From: Diacronema lutheri
Taxonomy: Eukaryota > Haptophyta > Pavlovophyceae > Pavlovales > Pavlovaceae
Length of the DNA stretch: 64,000 nt
NCBI GenBank assembly: GCA_019448385.1
Contig: JAGTXO010000011.1
Coordinates: forward strand, 462,001-526,000
Direction: 5' to 3'
The notes beneath the pieces were generated by a model that searched no databases, was not told the DNA's origin, and saw only the letters and a program-made list of their open reading frames with translations. The translations under genes were made by a program, and so were the position numbers. Shown here piece by piece: positions 42,101 to 53,500 of this stretch; the stretch's first letter is position 1, and every line of letters starts with the position of its first letter.

Positions 42101-44957
42101 CGAGCGCTCATTGCCTGGCTTTTAACCCTTGATTGTACGACCCAGGTCGTACTCTCAGCCTTACACTGGCCGGACCAGCCCGGACCGCGCCCTATATAGT
42201 AACGACGCTTACAGGCCCGAGGCTGGACAAACGGAGCGAGCGAAAGGGCGCACGCAACATCAGGCCGAAATCAGGGCGTCGACCCTGTGCACGCCGGCAG
42301 CGGGAACGGCCGGGACGGCAAGGACGTGGCAGGACGCGTCATGGGCGGACACCCACACACGCCTAGCCACCCCTCGCCGGCCCCCGCCGGCCGCCGCCGC
42401 CGTCGCCGCGCCGGAAGCAGAGGCCGTCCACACCGCCGCAGGCGTCCACATCCGCCTGGACGCCGTGAGCCGCGTGGCGGTGCGGCGGCGCCTGTCCGCG
42501 CGCCATCTGCGCGCGCGCGAGCAGGAGCTGCGCGTGCCCACGCACGACGCACGCGGCGAGCTGGAGGCGCATGTGGCGCTCGAGGGCCGCGCGGGCGACG
42601 TCGCGCGAGGGCGCGCCCATGCGCGCCATCCACGCGTCCGCGCCCATGTGCGAGAAGGTGGCGAGCAGGTCGGCGAGGCCGGCCGACCACTCGCCGAACG
42701 AGCCGATGACCAGCGCGCGGATCGGCGGGAACGAGTTGAGGCGCGCCTGCATCGGGCCCACCTGGCCCGGCTGCATGCCGAAGAGCTCCTCGTCGAGTTG
42801 AGCGCACGCACGCCGCCGCTCGCCGCCGACGGCCGCCGCCCGCCGCTCAGCGGCCTGGCAGCGGCGCGTGTCCGACTGGCCGTAGCGCGTGGGGCAGTAC
42901 GAGATCGACTTGAGCTCGCACAGTGTCTGCACGAGCTGAGGGGCCGAGCCCGCACCGTTGAGCACGACGACGAGATCGACGGTGGGCACGCGCCGACGAC
43001 GCAGGGCCGCGCGCCCGGCCGGCGGCACGCCGGCGAGCACGGAGCCAAAGATGTCCGCGTCCTCGCGCCGCGCGTAGGTCCCGGCGTATCCGCGAGCCAG
43101 CGAGGCGAGCAGGTTGAGAGCCGGGTCGTGGCGAAGCTTCGCGACGTGGTCGTGGGCGACGCCCGGTGCCGCCGCGAGCGCGTCGCCGAACGCATCGACC
43201 GGGATCGGGCGCTGGCTGCCGCTGCGCGCGAGGCGCGCGCCCGCCGCCGCGAGCTGCGCGCACACGGGGCTCGGCAGACCCAAGTAGCGCGCAACCGCCT
43301 CGGCCCACTCCGCCGGCGAGAAAGCGGCATAGGCTCGCGGCAGGGCCTCGAGGAAGAGGCCGCTCTCTTTGCCGAGGCCAAACCAGAGGCCGCGTGGGCG
43401 CGAGCCCGGCGGCATGGCGGCGTGCTCAGCGTTGAGCATGTCGAAGCGGCAGCGCTCGCGGTCGCCAGTGATGTCGGCCAAGAGGCTAGGCCGGCGTCCG
43501 GCGGCGGGAGCGGCGGGCGCGACGGAGCCGGGCGGCAGGCGGAGGACGCGCACTTCCGTGTCGCCCTGGCCGCCGCCGAGCTCGGCCTGCATGGCGTGCC
43601 AGGCGGAGGCGAGATCGCGCCCCAGGCGCGAGCCCGAGGCGAGGAACGAGCGCCACCCGTGCGCGTCCATGTCGGCGAAGGCGTCGTGCCCGACGCGCGC
43701 CGCGATGGCAGGCCGGTCGAGGACGCCCGCCTCCAGGACCGAGCCGTCCGCGGCGCGCGTGTCGAGCAGGTGCGGCAGGGCGAGGCTGGCGGCGCTCCAG
43801 ATCAGGGCGGGAGCGAGGTCGACCTGCTTGCGCAGGCCGGTGCCATGCATCGCAATCGGGAGCGGCAGCCGGCGGCTCGCGATGGCATCCGTCGAGACGG
43901 AGACGCCGAGAGCGACGGTAGCCTGCCGGGCGAGGATGTCGTCGAAGGCAGCCGCGGCCTGCAGGGAGTCCGACAGGTACGAGTGGGAGATCAAGTAGGA
44001 GAAGCGGAAGATGGTGGAGCGGCGGGTGAGGACCCACAGCGACTGTTTGGCCGACGAGCCGAGCGTTGTGATCAGCTTGTTCGAGATGCCAGCGATCTCG
44101 TCGGTCTTGGTCGCGAGTGTCCTGCCCACGTAGCCAGGTGAGCCCACCGGCACGCCGTAGATGTTGAGGCCGTAGTGGAGAGCGCCAGTGGCCGGGTCCG
44201 CCACCGAGCCGAGGGGAACGGCCCCCCGGCAGCCCTCGAGCGCATCAGCGCTGCGCGGATCGATCCAGCACGCCGACTTGGCCAGATTGGCGTGAAGGCC
44301 GAGGCCGGCGAGCGCAGCCTCGAAGCGCGAGAGCGCAGCGGCAACGAGAGCGGGCGGGCCGACTGCGTAGACGTCGTCATGACCTGCGCGCGCGGCCCCA
44401 CCGACCGCGGCGAGCTCGGCGTCGAGGGCCACGAGCGCGGGCTGGATGGCGACCGCGAAGAAGTAGCTGCCCTCCACCGAGCCCTGCTGCACGCCTTCCG
44501 AGCTTCGGAAGGGAAGCTGCGTGAGGGGCGCGCCGCCGCTACCGCCGCCGGCAAAGACGGGCGCCTGCGGGCCGAGAGTCGCGTGCGCAAGGCGAGCGAG
44601 CGCGCGGATCTCGCCGGGGACGCTGCCGTCGGACAGCTGGCGAAGGACGGCTGCGCGAGAGACGGAGTTGAAGGCGTTGGAGATGTCGAGGGTGAAGATG
44701 CCAAAGCTCAGCTCAGCGTCCAGCAGCTCGCGCAGGCCGATGATGAGTTTGGTGGCGCCCGCCGCGACGGCCACCCCAAGCTGCTGCGGCGCGAGGTGGC
44801 CCGCGAAGGTCTCCTTCAAAGACGCGTTCGCGAAGATCGCCTTCGTCACCGCCCGGCGGAGCGCGCAGGAAATGCCCACCGGCCTAGCATCCTCCGCCTC
44901 GTCAGCAGACGGGGCGCGCTTGCGCAGGGCGAGCAGCCGCACTTCTTTATACAATAT
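42100..44957 (-). mobile_element. 5'-truncated LINE (non-LTR retrotransposon)
   Basis: The element holds one long open frame (next entry) and about 260 bp of presumed 3' UTR. The frame begins without an ATG just before the first reverse-transcriptase block, and an in-frame stop lies directly upstream at 44958-44960, so the 5' part is missing, as is usual after incomplete target-primed reverse transcription. The right edge lies about 50 bp from the start codon of the F-box/ankyrin gene. The open frame implies a fairly young insertion. Confidence 0.75.
42363..44954 (-). CDS. LINE reverse transcriptase with endonuclease-like C-terminus
   Basis: 863 codons without a break. RT blocks in order: RPVGISCALRRAVTKAIF; QLGVAVAAGATKLI; FTLDISNAFNSVSR (motif A Asp, about 44690); GVQQGSVEGSYFF (motif B, about 44490); GHDDVYAVG (motif C, about 44375, H-D-D in place of the usual A-D-D); GLHANLAKSACW (motif D). 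The C-terminus has VPTVDLVVVLNGAG followed about 20 residues later by CELKSISYCPTRYG, a D...E-x-K pattern like the restriction-type endonuclease of R2-like LINEs. The start is not an ATG because the 5' end is lost. The clade is uncertain; the L-D-x-x-N-A-F-N-S wording and C-terminal nuclease suggest an R2-related group. Confidence 0.8.
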   Translation of the reverse strand: MYKEVRLLALRKRAPSADEAEDARPVGISCALRRAVTKAIFANASLKETFAGHLAPQQLGVAVAAGATKLIIGLRELLDAELSFGIFTLDISNAFNSVSRAAVLRQLSDGSVPGEIRALARLAHATLGPQAPVFAGGGSGGAPLTQLPFRSSEGVQQGSVEGSYFFAVAIQPALVALDAELAAVGGAARAGHDDVYAVGPPALVAAALSRFEAALAGLGLHANLAKSACWIDPRSADALEGCRGAVPLGSVADPATGALHYGLNIYGVPVGSPGYVGRTLATKTDEIAGISNKLITTLGSSAKQSLWVLTRRSTIFRFSYLISHSYLSDSLQAAAAFDDILARQATVALGVSVSTDAIASRRLPLPIAMHGTGLRKQVDLAPALIWSAASLALPHLLDTRAADGSVLEAGVLDRPAIAARVGHDAFADMDAHGWRSFLASGSRLGRDLASAWHAMQAELGGGQGDTEVRVLRLPPGSVAPAAPAAGRRPSLLADITGDRERCRFDMLNAEHAAMPPGSRPRGLWFGLGKESGLFLEALPRAYAAFSPAEWAEAVARYLGLPSPVCAQLAAAGARLARSGSQRPIPVDAFGDALAAAPGVAHDHVAKLRHDPALNLLASLARGYAGTYARREDADIFGSVLAGVPPAGRAALRRRRVPTVDLVVVLNGAGSAPQLVQTLCELKSISYCPTRYGQSDTRRCQAAERRAAAVGGERRRACAQLDEELFGMQPGQVGPMQARLNSFPPIRALVIGSFGEWSAGLADLLATFSHMGADAWMARMGAPSRDVARAALERHMRLQLAACVVRGHAQLLLARAQMARGQAPPHRHAAHGVQADVDACGGVDGLCFRRGDGGGGRRGPARGG

Positions 44958-45009
44958 TCAAAAACATTTTTAACTCTCGAAACGACGAGTCCTCGACCGC
45001 GACATCCAC

Positions 45010-48000
45010 ATGGCCGGCGACGTCGACGGCCTTCGCGATGCACCCCCACACTTGATCGAGACACTGCCGCTCGACCTCCTCGTGCACATCCTTTCCTTTG
45101 CGGAGCTGACAATTGTCGTCGCTCCGCGCGCCGCCCAACGCCCGCTTGCAGCCCCGCGGCCGCCCGACGTTGCGCCGCAACGCGGCGGGTGCGCGCGCGT
45201 TGGTGGCGCCGACGCGCGCAGCTCGAGCAGCGCGCACGAGTACGTGTGGCGCCTCCCCGCCGTGTCTTCTGTTTCGCGCCGTGCGCGCGCCGCGTGCGCA
45301 CTCACGTCCGTGGTTCTCCGCTTCGAGCGCGTGAACCTCAGCGCGTCGACCGACCCGCCGGCCGCGTGGCACGCGCTCGCCAGCCGCGTGCTCGCGTCGA
45401 TCGATCAGGCCGCGGCCGAGAGCGCACGCAGCGCGGGTTCGCGCGTAGCGCCTGGCGCTCCTCTTCCGCCATCGCCACGTTGCCTGCCTGCGAGCCCGAG
45501 CGGATGTGTCGCTTCGCGATCGCCGTCGGCGGCCGTGGCGATGGCGGCCGTCCCGCTGGCGGCCGTCGAGCTGCTGGGGCAGTGCGACGTGGACGGGTGC
45601 GACCGGGCGCTGCGCGCGCTGCTGCTGCCACGCGTGTCGCGGCTTGCCGTCGTGAATGGGCGCACCAGCCTCGCCAACTCGTTCTGCCTTTCCGCGCTGC
45701 TCCTCGGTAGCCATTCCCCAGGGCCGCGCCCCGACGCACAGCCCGCGCCGCCAGCGCCCGCGGGCGCGCGCGCGGCGCGCGCGCCGCTCGAGACGCTCAT
45801 CATGGCCGCGCTGCATGTCGACGGGGCGCACACCCTGTGGGAGGAGGCTGCGCGCGGTGCGCACTTGGAGGCGGCCACGGCAAGCGTGGCGCTCGTGCCC
45901 GCCGAGCCTGGCCAAGCGCGCGCGGCGCCTGCACCGGCCGCGGCGTGGCGCGACACGGACGCGCGCGCGGGCACGCCGCCCGAGTGCGCGCTCGCGCGCC
46001 CGCCCGCGTGCCTGCGCGCGCTTGCGCCCGGCCTGATCGCGGTCGCGCTGCCCAACCTTTTCGCGCCGGCGCTTCAGCCCGCGACGTTCGTGCGCGCTCT
46101 GCACGGCGCGCATGCGCGCTCCCTTCGCTTCCTCTTCCTCGGAGGCGCCACGCTTGCGCCGAGCGCGCCGGCGAGCTGGGCGGAGGCCACGCGCACGGAC
46201 GACGGCGACGCCTCCGACGTTCTCATTGCCGCCGACGCCGACACCGATGCCGGCGCCGGCGCCGACGCCGACGCCGACGACGAGAACGACGGTGGCTCGG
46301 CCACTGGCGGCGCGCGCGGCGCGTCGCGCACGCCGTCCGCGCGTTCCCTGCAGCTCCTGCCTTTGCTCGAGGCGTTGGAGCTGACCTACTGGCCTCGCGC
46401 TGAGCAGGGATACGTGCGCGCGCACGCGGGCGGCGCGCGCACATTGTCTCTCGAGCTTGACTGCGAGCATGACGTCGCCGCGCTCGCCGCGCTCGTGTCG
46501 CGCGTCGACGGCGCGGCCGGGCAGGGCGCCGCGCGCCGCGCGAGCGCCGACGATGGCGGCCAGCCGAGCGGCGCGTGCGTGCGCGCGTGTGCGCGCGCGG
46601 CACTTGGCGCGCGCGACGCCTCGCGTTGGACGCCGCTGCACGACGCGGCGGAGGGGTGGTTTGACGCCGGCTGTCGAGGCTGGGAGGCGTGCGACGTGCG
46701 CGGCTGCGCCAGCGCGTCGGGCGCGCTCGCGCTGCACGGCGCGGGCGACGGCGGCGACGGCGCGTGCGCGGCCGTGTCCGCGTCCGCGCGGGCGTCGCTG
46801 CCGCCGAGCAGGCCGGCGCTCGCGGTGCGCCGGCTGATCAAGCTCGGCGCCGACGTGGACGCGCGCGACGACAAGGGCGCGACCGCGGCGTTCCGCGCCG
46901 CGTACTGCGGCAGGACGGACACGCTTGCCGAGCTGCTCGCGGCGGGCGCCGACCCGTTCGTGCTGAACCACTCGCGCGAGTCAACGCTGTGCGCGCGTGC
47001 GGACAGCGGCGACCCAACGCGCGCGTGCGGACGCGCGTGCGCCGTGGCTCGCACAGCTGTGCGCCACTGCCGGACAGCTGTGCGCCACTGCCGGACAGCT
47101 GTGCGCCACTGCCGGACAGCTGTGCGCCACTGCCGGACAGCTGTGCGCCACTGCCGGACAGCTGTGCGCCACTGCCGGACAGCTGTCCGCCACTGCCGGA
47201 CAGCTGTGCGCCACGGTGAGAGGCACGGAGGGTGGCCTCTCCCCGTGTGCCGAACGGCAGCAGCGCTCGCCAGCTGCGCGCGTGGTGCTACAGCCCGCAC
47301 GCACGCCGTGTGCCGCGCCGCGCCACGGCATGGCACGAGGCCACGCGCCACCCACCGCCACGCCAGGATGGGTCGGATGGTTGGGCCTCACCACCACCGA
47401 TACCTTGGCGCACGGCCGTTGGCCCCCTTCGCCCTCAGCTGCCATCCGCTGCGCGCGCACGTGGCCCTGCCCCTCCTGAACCCCCCGTCCCCCCCCCCCC
47501 CCCCCCCAACACACACACAGCTACATCGCCGCGCTACGCGGGCACCTGCCATCCGTCGAGCTGCTCGCGCGGCACTGGGCGGGCGCGCACCCCGAGCGCA
47601 GGGAACGTCTGTTACACTCTGCCTACCACGATGGCTCGTCGCCCCTGCACGCCGCATCAATCGCGCGGGCACCGCTCATCGTGCAGGAGCTTCTCGACTG
47701 CGGCTTTGACGCGCGCGCGGTGAACAGGCACGCGCAGACGGCGTTGCACGTGGCCGCGCGCGTCGGCTGCGCGCGTTGCGTTGCGCTCCTCGTGCGCAGC
47801 GGCGGCGCGCCACTCGCGAGTGCCCGAGACGAGCACGGCCAGACCGTGATCGCCGTCGCGCGCGCGCACTGCCCGGCGGCGCTCGACGCGCTCGGCGCAT
47901 CCGTTGAGGCGAATGGCGGCGTGGATGGCGGGGCCTTGAACGTTGCCGCCGGCGAACAGCCGCGACGCGCGCGCGAGCGCGGCGGCCGGCGCGCGGGCCG

Positions 48001-48085
48001 GCGCGGGCGCGCGCGGCGTGACGGGCATGCAGCGGCGGTGGGCGCGAGCGCCGCAACCGCCGCGCAGCGCGTTGTGTCGACTTGA
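45010..48085 (+). CDS. F-box and ankyrin-repeat protein
   Basis: Two exons (45010-46988, 47521-48085), 847 residues. The N-terminus has an F-box core, IETLPLDLLVHILSFAEL, continuing into VSSVSRRARAACAL. A long Ala-rich middle has leucine-rich-repeat-like wording (ARSLRFLFLGGA, LLEALELTYW, RTLSLELDCEH). The C-terminal half has ankyrin repeats: SRWTPLHDAAEG, VRRLIKLGADVDARDDKGAT, TLAELLAAGADPFVLNHSRE, then across the splice STL|YIAALRGHLPSVELL, SPLHAASIARAPLIVQELL and TALHVAARVGCARCVALL. The intron is fixed by donor GTGCGC at 46989 and acceptor ACACAG at 47520 (phase 2). Likely the substrate receptor of an SCF ubiquitin ligase. The tail is Arg-rich. Confidence 0.8.
47052..47214 (+). repeat. 21-bp minisatellite in the F-box/ankyrin intron
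   Basis: About eight near-identical copies of GGACAGCTGTGCGCCACTGCC. Each unit contains the palindrome ACAGCTGT. One unit has TCC for TGC. The same intron has a poly-C run (about 47489-47508) close to its acceptor. Confidence 0.95.
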
Positions 48086-48280
48086 CCCATGCCGCTGATG
48101 CGACCCATGCCGCTGATGCGGCGCCCGGCCCCTGGCCGGCGGCCGCAACCTCTCCGATCCCCAAATCCTACGGTTTCAACTTGTGGGGCTCCTTCATAGT
48201 GAATCAAAAGCGGCCCCCCAAAATTGGCTCGCGGGCGACAGGAGCATGGCGGGCATGGTCTGAAGCACGCGACAAGCCCC

Positions 48281-49234
48281 ATGCGCAAGACCCCGCCGTA
48301 CATCACACTGCAGGAGGCGCCGTCCAGTCCGCCGTTGGCGCCGCTCAATGGCGGCAGTGCCGCGCAGCCAACGGAAAAGTCGCGCTGGTTCACGGCCAAC
48401 CGCCTCGCGCTGCCGAGCGCGCGCGCGGCGTGCGAGCTCCGCTCGTCGTCCACATCGTCCGTGCCCGACGAGCAGAGCTTCAAGCTGGCGGATGGGACGC
48501 CAACGCCGACGTACGGGCGCGTCGAGTTTGAGAAGCCCCGCGTCCGCCCGCCCGCATGGTACATCCGCGTCTCGCACGAGACGGACGTCCTGAAGCTCGT
48601 CGAGTTTGTGTCGGGCCGTTGGAAGGTGCCCGAGCCCAAGGTGATCATCAGCATCACGGGTGCGGCGCAGGGCTTCCGGATGCAGCCGCACGTGCACGAA
48701 GTGGTCAACGAGGGCCTTGTGCGCGCCGCCAAGCAGACAAGCGCGTGGCTCGTCACTGGCGGGACCGACACGGGCGTGATGAAGCTGGTCGGCGAGGCCG
48801 TGCGGAAGGCGGACGTCGACATCCCGCTCTTCGCCATCGCGCCGTGGGGCGCGGTGCACGGGCGCGAGCAGCTTGAAAGCGAGCACGTGCAGCCCGGCTC
48901 GCCAGCCTCCGTCAGCACCGACACGGACGCAAGCTCGGGCAATCGGCGCGAATCGGACGCGGATGCAACGGATGGCGACTGGGCGACAGGCGGCGGTAAC
49001 GTGCGCTTCTACCGGCGCGTCAAGCCGGACGACTTCATGGGCGCGGCGCTGCAGCCCAATCACAGCCACTTTGTTTTCGTTGACACGCCGCCGCTCCCGC
49101 CCGGCAAGAGCGCGTTCGGTGGCGAGATCCCGTTCCGCATGAGGTTCGAGAAGGCGTACCGCGACAAGAAGTGCGCGCCGCCTGCCTGCCCCTGCTCTGC
49201 CCGTGCGCTGCGCCCGCACTGCTTGCCACCCCCC

Positions 49235-49267
<33 letters not shown>

Positions 49268-50489
49268 ACCACCATCTCTCTCTTCCCCCCTTCCCACTTT
49301 TCCATACCCCTCTATGGATGCGGCCTGCCCTCTCCACCCCCGCCACGCGCGCGGCCTGCGCCCACCCGCCGTGATTGGGCTGCGTTGGGTACGACCCAGC
49401 ACGTGGCACGGCCCTCCCCTCACCCGCCGTGATTGGGCCGCGCTCACCCGTCGGCACTGCTCGCCCGCGCGCCCCGCTACGCGCGCCTTTTCGCAGGTCC
49501 GTGCCCACGTGCCTGGTCGTGCTCAACGGCGGCGTCGGCTCGCTCCATTTGATCCAGGAGGCCGTGGCGGCGGAGACGCCCGTCGTCCTCATCTCCGACT
49601 CGGGCGGCATCGCGCTCACGCTCGCGCATTTTTTGCAGAGCGCGTCCGGAGAGGTGCTCTTTGACCGGACTGGCGCGGGCAGCTCCTACATCAAGCCACC
49701 GCCCCGCGAGGTGCGTGCGGCTGGCCCGATGCGGCGCGGTGCGGCGCGGTTCGGCACGCGGCCTGCGCGGCGCGGCTCACCGCACGCTGCGCCCGTTACG
49801 GCACGGCTGCGCCCGTTGCACGGCAGCGCCCGTTGCACGGCTGCGCCCGTTGCACGGCAGCGCAGTGCAGGCGTGCATGCCGCGTAGGCCCCCGCCGAGC
49901 CGCAGTGCTATCCCCGCCCACATTCCTGCCCAGTGCTTTCCCCGCCCACATTTCTGCCCAGTGCTTTCCCCGCCCACATTCCTGCCCAGTGCTTTCCCCG
50001 CCCACATTCCTGCCCAGTGCTTTCCCCGCCCACATTCCTGCCCAGTGCTTTCCCCGCCCACATTCCTGCCCAGTGCTTTCCCCGCCCACATTCCTGCCCA
50101 GTGCTTTCCCCGCCCACATTCCTGCCCAGTGCTTTCCCCGCCCACATTCCTGCCCAGTGCTTTCCCCGCCCACATTCCTGCCCAGTGCTTTCCCCGCCCA
50201 CATTCCTGCCCAGTGCTTTCCCCGCCCACATTCCTGCCCAGTGCTTTCCCCGCCCACATTCCTGCCCAGTGCTTTCCCCGCCCACATTCCTGCCCAATGC
50301 TTTCCCCGCCCACATTCCTGCCCAGTGCTTTCCCCGCCCACATTCCTGCCCAGTGCTTTCCCCGCCCACATTCCTGCCCTGCTGCCTGCTCGCAGCGCAT
50401 CGGGTCGCCACACCCGCACGCCATTGCCACCCCCCCCCCCCCCCCCCCCCCCCCATCCCCCGGCCCTTCCACCCACACACCCCTCCGCC

Positions 50490-50558
<69 letters not shown>

Positions 50559-53500
50559 TATTCCGCCAAATTCCCCACGCAGGTGAGCGATGAGCACGGC
50601 AACATCGACGAGGACAAGCTGCACAAGTGGGTCGCGTCAATCCGCGCGCAGATGTCCACAATTAAAACGCTCAACGAGGCGAATCGCTGCGTGCACACCT
50701 TTGCCGTGCGGCACGCGAGCGGCGCGGTCGCGAACCTTGATCTAGCGCTGCTGCGCGCAATCGTCTTCGACGCGGACGGCAGGATCGCGCGGCGGTGGAC
50801 GAGCGGGGAGAACGTGCTGCACGGCTTTCGGAAGGTGCGCCGGACTACGCGCGCCATCCGGACCGCGCGTGCGCGCAGAGCCAGCCAAGCAGCAGCGTTC
50901 GGGCGCGCAGCTGTCCAGACGGCAGCATAGCGCATACACCCTCACACCCTCACTCACACTCACACTCACTCACACACACACTCTCACACTCGCACGCACT
51001 CACACTCATACCTACACCCACACTCACTCACACACACTCGACCCCACACTCGCACGCACTCACACTCAGGTCCTGCTGCTCGCAGTCGAATGGGGCGAGC
51101 GCGAGATTGTGCAGCACCTGATGCTGAACCCACCGGGCGTCACGTCCGACTTCGCCACGGTCGTCAAGGCCGTCGTCGGCAAGGCGGAGCGCGAGCGCGC
51201 CGTCGGCGGATGCGCCGCCGCCGTCGAGCGCACCGTCGCGACGGGCGGCAGCGCGGGCGGCGGCGCCGCCGGCTCCGACGACGTGACCGAGCTGACGCTC
51301 TTGCTCGCCGACGCGCTCCTGCGCGCGCTGCGCACGAAGCACGCGTCGATCGTCGACCTGCTGCTCGAGCGCGACGCGCGGCCGGCGTACCTCGATCTGA
51401 TGGATCTCTGGACGGATTCGACGGTGACGAAACTGCACCACTTCAACTTCCACGCGAGCTTCACGAGGCCCGACGCGTACCGCCGCGCCGCCGCCGCCGT
51501 CGACGCCGCGCTCGCCGGCAGAGCGCGGCGCGCGGCGCGCGGCGCGGACGACGGCGCGAATCGCAGCGGCGCGCGTCGGCCATCGTCAACGATGGTGCTC
51601 AACCCGGCGGCACACCGCGAGCCGCTCGCGCACTCCGCCTCGGCCTACTTCCGCGAGGTGGTCCCCTTCATCCAGATGCACTGCCGCCTGCCGCCATCGT
51701 TGTCGCTGTGGGCTGCGCCGCCCACGCCGCCGCCTGCGCTCGAGACGCGCCGCTGGCTCGTGCGTGACCTCTTCTTCTGGGCGGTCTTCGCCGCGCAGGA
51801 CGAGGGGCACGGCGACGACCTCGCGCACACGCTCTGGCGGTACACGGACCAACCGATCCGCGAGGCGCTCGTCGCGAGCCACATGGCCGCGCGCCTCGCG
51901 GCGCTCTCGCGCAGGGGGCCTGCAGAGTATGAGCGCAGGGCCCGGGCGTACGAGGGTTGGTACGTGCCGCACTGCGCTCGCCTCTGCGCGCGCGCGCTCG
52001 CGTGGCGTGGCGCTGCGTGGCGTGCCGTGGCGCGGCGTGGCGTGGCGTGGCGTGGCGTGGCGTGGCGTGGCGCTGCGTGGCGTGGCGTGGCGTGGCGTGG
52101 CGTGGCGTGGCGCCGTCCGCTGTGTCGGCGTGCACCGCAGCCGACGCGGACGGGCGCCTCGGCTGCGGTGCGGTGCGGCGGGTGAAGCGCGGCGGGGGGG
52201 AGGCGGGTGTTGACGTTACGCACACGATGGCGGAAAGGGGGAAGGGGAAGGGGGGGGGGGGGGGGGGGGGGAGGCGGGTGTTGACGTTACGCACACGATG
52301 GCGGAAAGGGGGAAGGGGAAGGGGGCGGGGGGAAGGCGGGTGTTGACGTTACGCACACGATGGCGGAAGGGGGGGGGGGGGGGGGGAGGCGGGTTTTGAC
52401 GTTACGCACACGATGGCGGAAAGGGGGAAGGGGAAGGGGGGGGGGGGGGGGGCGGGTGTTGACGTTACGCACACGATGGCGGAAAGGGGGGAGGGGAGGG
52501 GGAGGGGGGGGCGGGTGTTGACGTTACGCACACGATGGCGGAGAAGGGGAAGGGGAAGGGGGAGGGCGCGTGCCATCTTGCCTGCGCCTGCGCGCGCGCT
52601 GGCGCTGGCGCCCGCGCCCACGCGTTCGCCTTCGCCCACGCGTGCACGTCCCCGCCTCTGCGTGCGCAGGGCAATCGGCATGCTTGACCAGTGCTCGGAG
52701 TCGGACGCGCGCCTCGTCTTGCAGGCGCCCTTCTCCGACGCGCTGCATGCCGCGACGGCGACCCCCGTCCACCTCGCCGTGCGCTTGTCGAGGAAGGCCT
52801 TCCTCGCCCATGCCAACACGCAGGTGCGCTTGGCGGACGCGCGCCCGGCGCGCTCGGAGCGCTCGGCGTTGCGCGCGCCGTTACGTCGCGTGCTCTGCTT
52901 ACCAGCCGTTACGTCGCGTGCTCTGTTTCCAGCCGCCGCGCTCGCGCGCGCCCCGCCCCGCGGCGTCGCCGCCCGCCAATGCGCGCCCGCACCCGCCCGC
53001 CCGCCTGCCCAAATTGCCTGCCCGCCATCGTGCCGCCTCCCAGGCGCTGCTCGACGCGTGGTGGCGAGGTGACTCTCATGACGACGCGCTCCACGCGCTC
53101 GGCGTGCGCGAGGCGCACGGCCGCGGCTGGTGCGTCGCGCGACAGCCCGCGGCGACGTGGTGGCGCGTGCTCGCACATGCGCTGTGCGGTACGCTCACGC
53201 CCCTTGTGCTCATGGAAGCGACGTGGGCAAACACGACAACGGCCGCCGGCGCGAGCGTCGACGCCGACGCCGGTGGCGGTGGCGGCGCTGCAGGCGCGGC
53301 GGCGCGCGCTGGCGCGCTCGACGCGCGCGCGGAGCTGGCGGCGCGCGTCGGCCGCGCGCTCGACTTTTACCGCGCGCCGTATACCAAGTTTGTACTGCGC
53401 ATGGTGTGCTATTCGATCTTTTTAATCTTGTACGCCCTCGTGCTCATGCAGGACGACGGCACGCCCGACTTCTCGCTCGTCGAGCTGGCCTTCTTCGGTT

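Noticed and set aside
49900-50385. CRISPR-like array
   Set aside because: The units are contiguous with no unique spacers and lie in a eukaryotic intron; a minisatellite.
49796-50661. Long open frames with GRNVGGEST-type or CPVLSPPTFLPSAF-type repeats
   Set aside because: They are translations of the 27-bp minisatellite and CA tract inside a TRPM-like intron.
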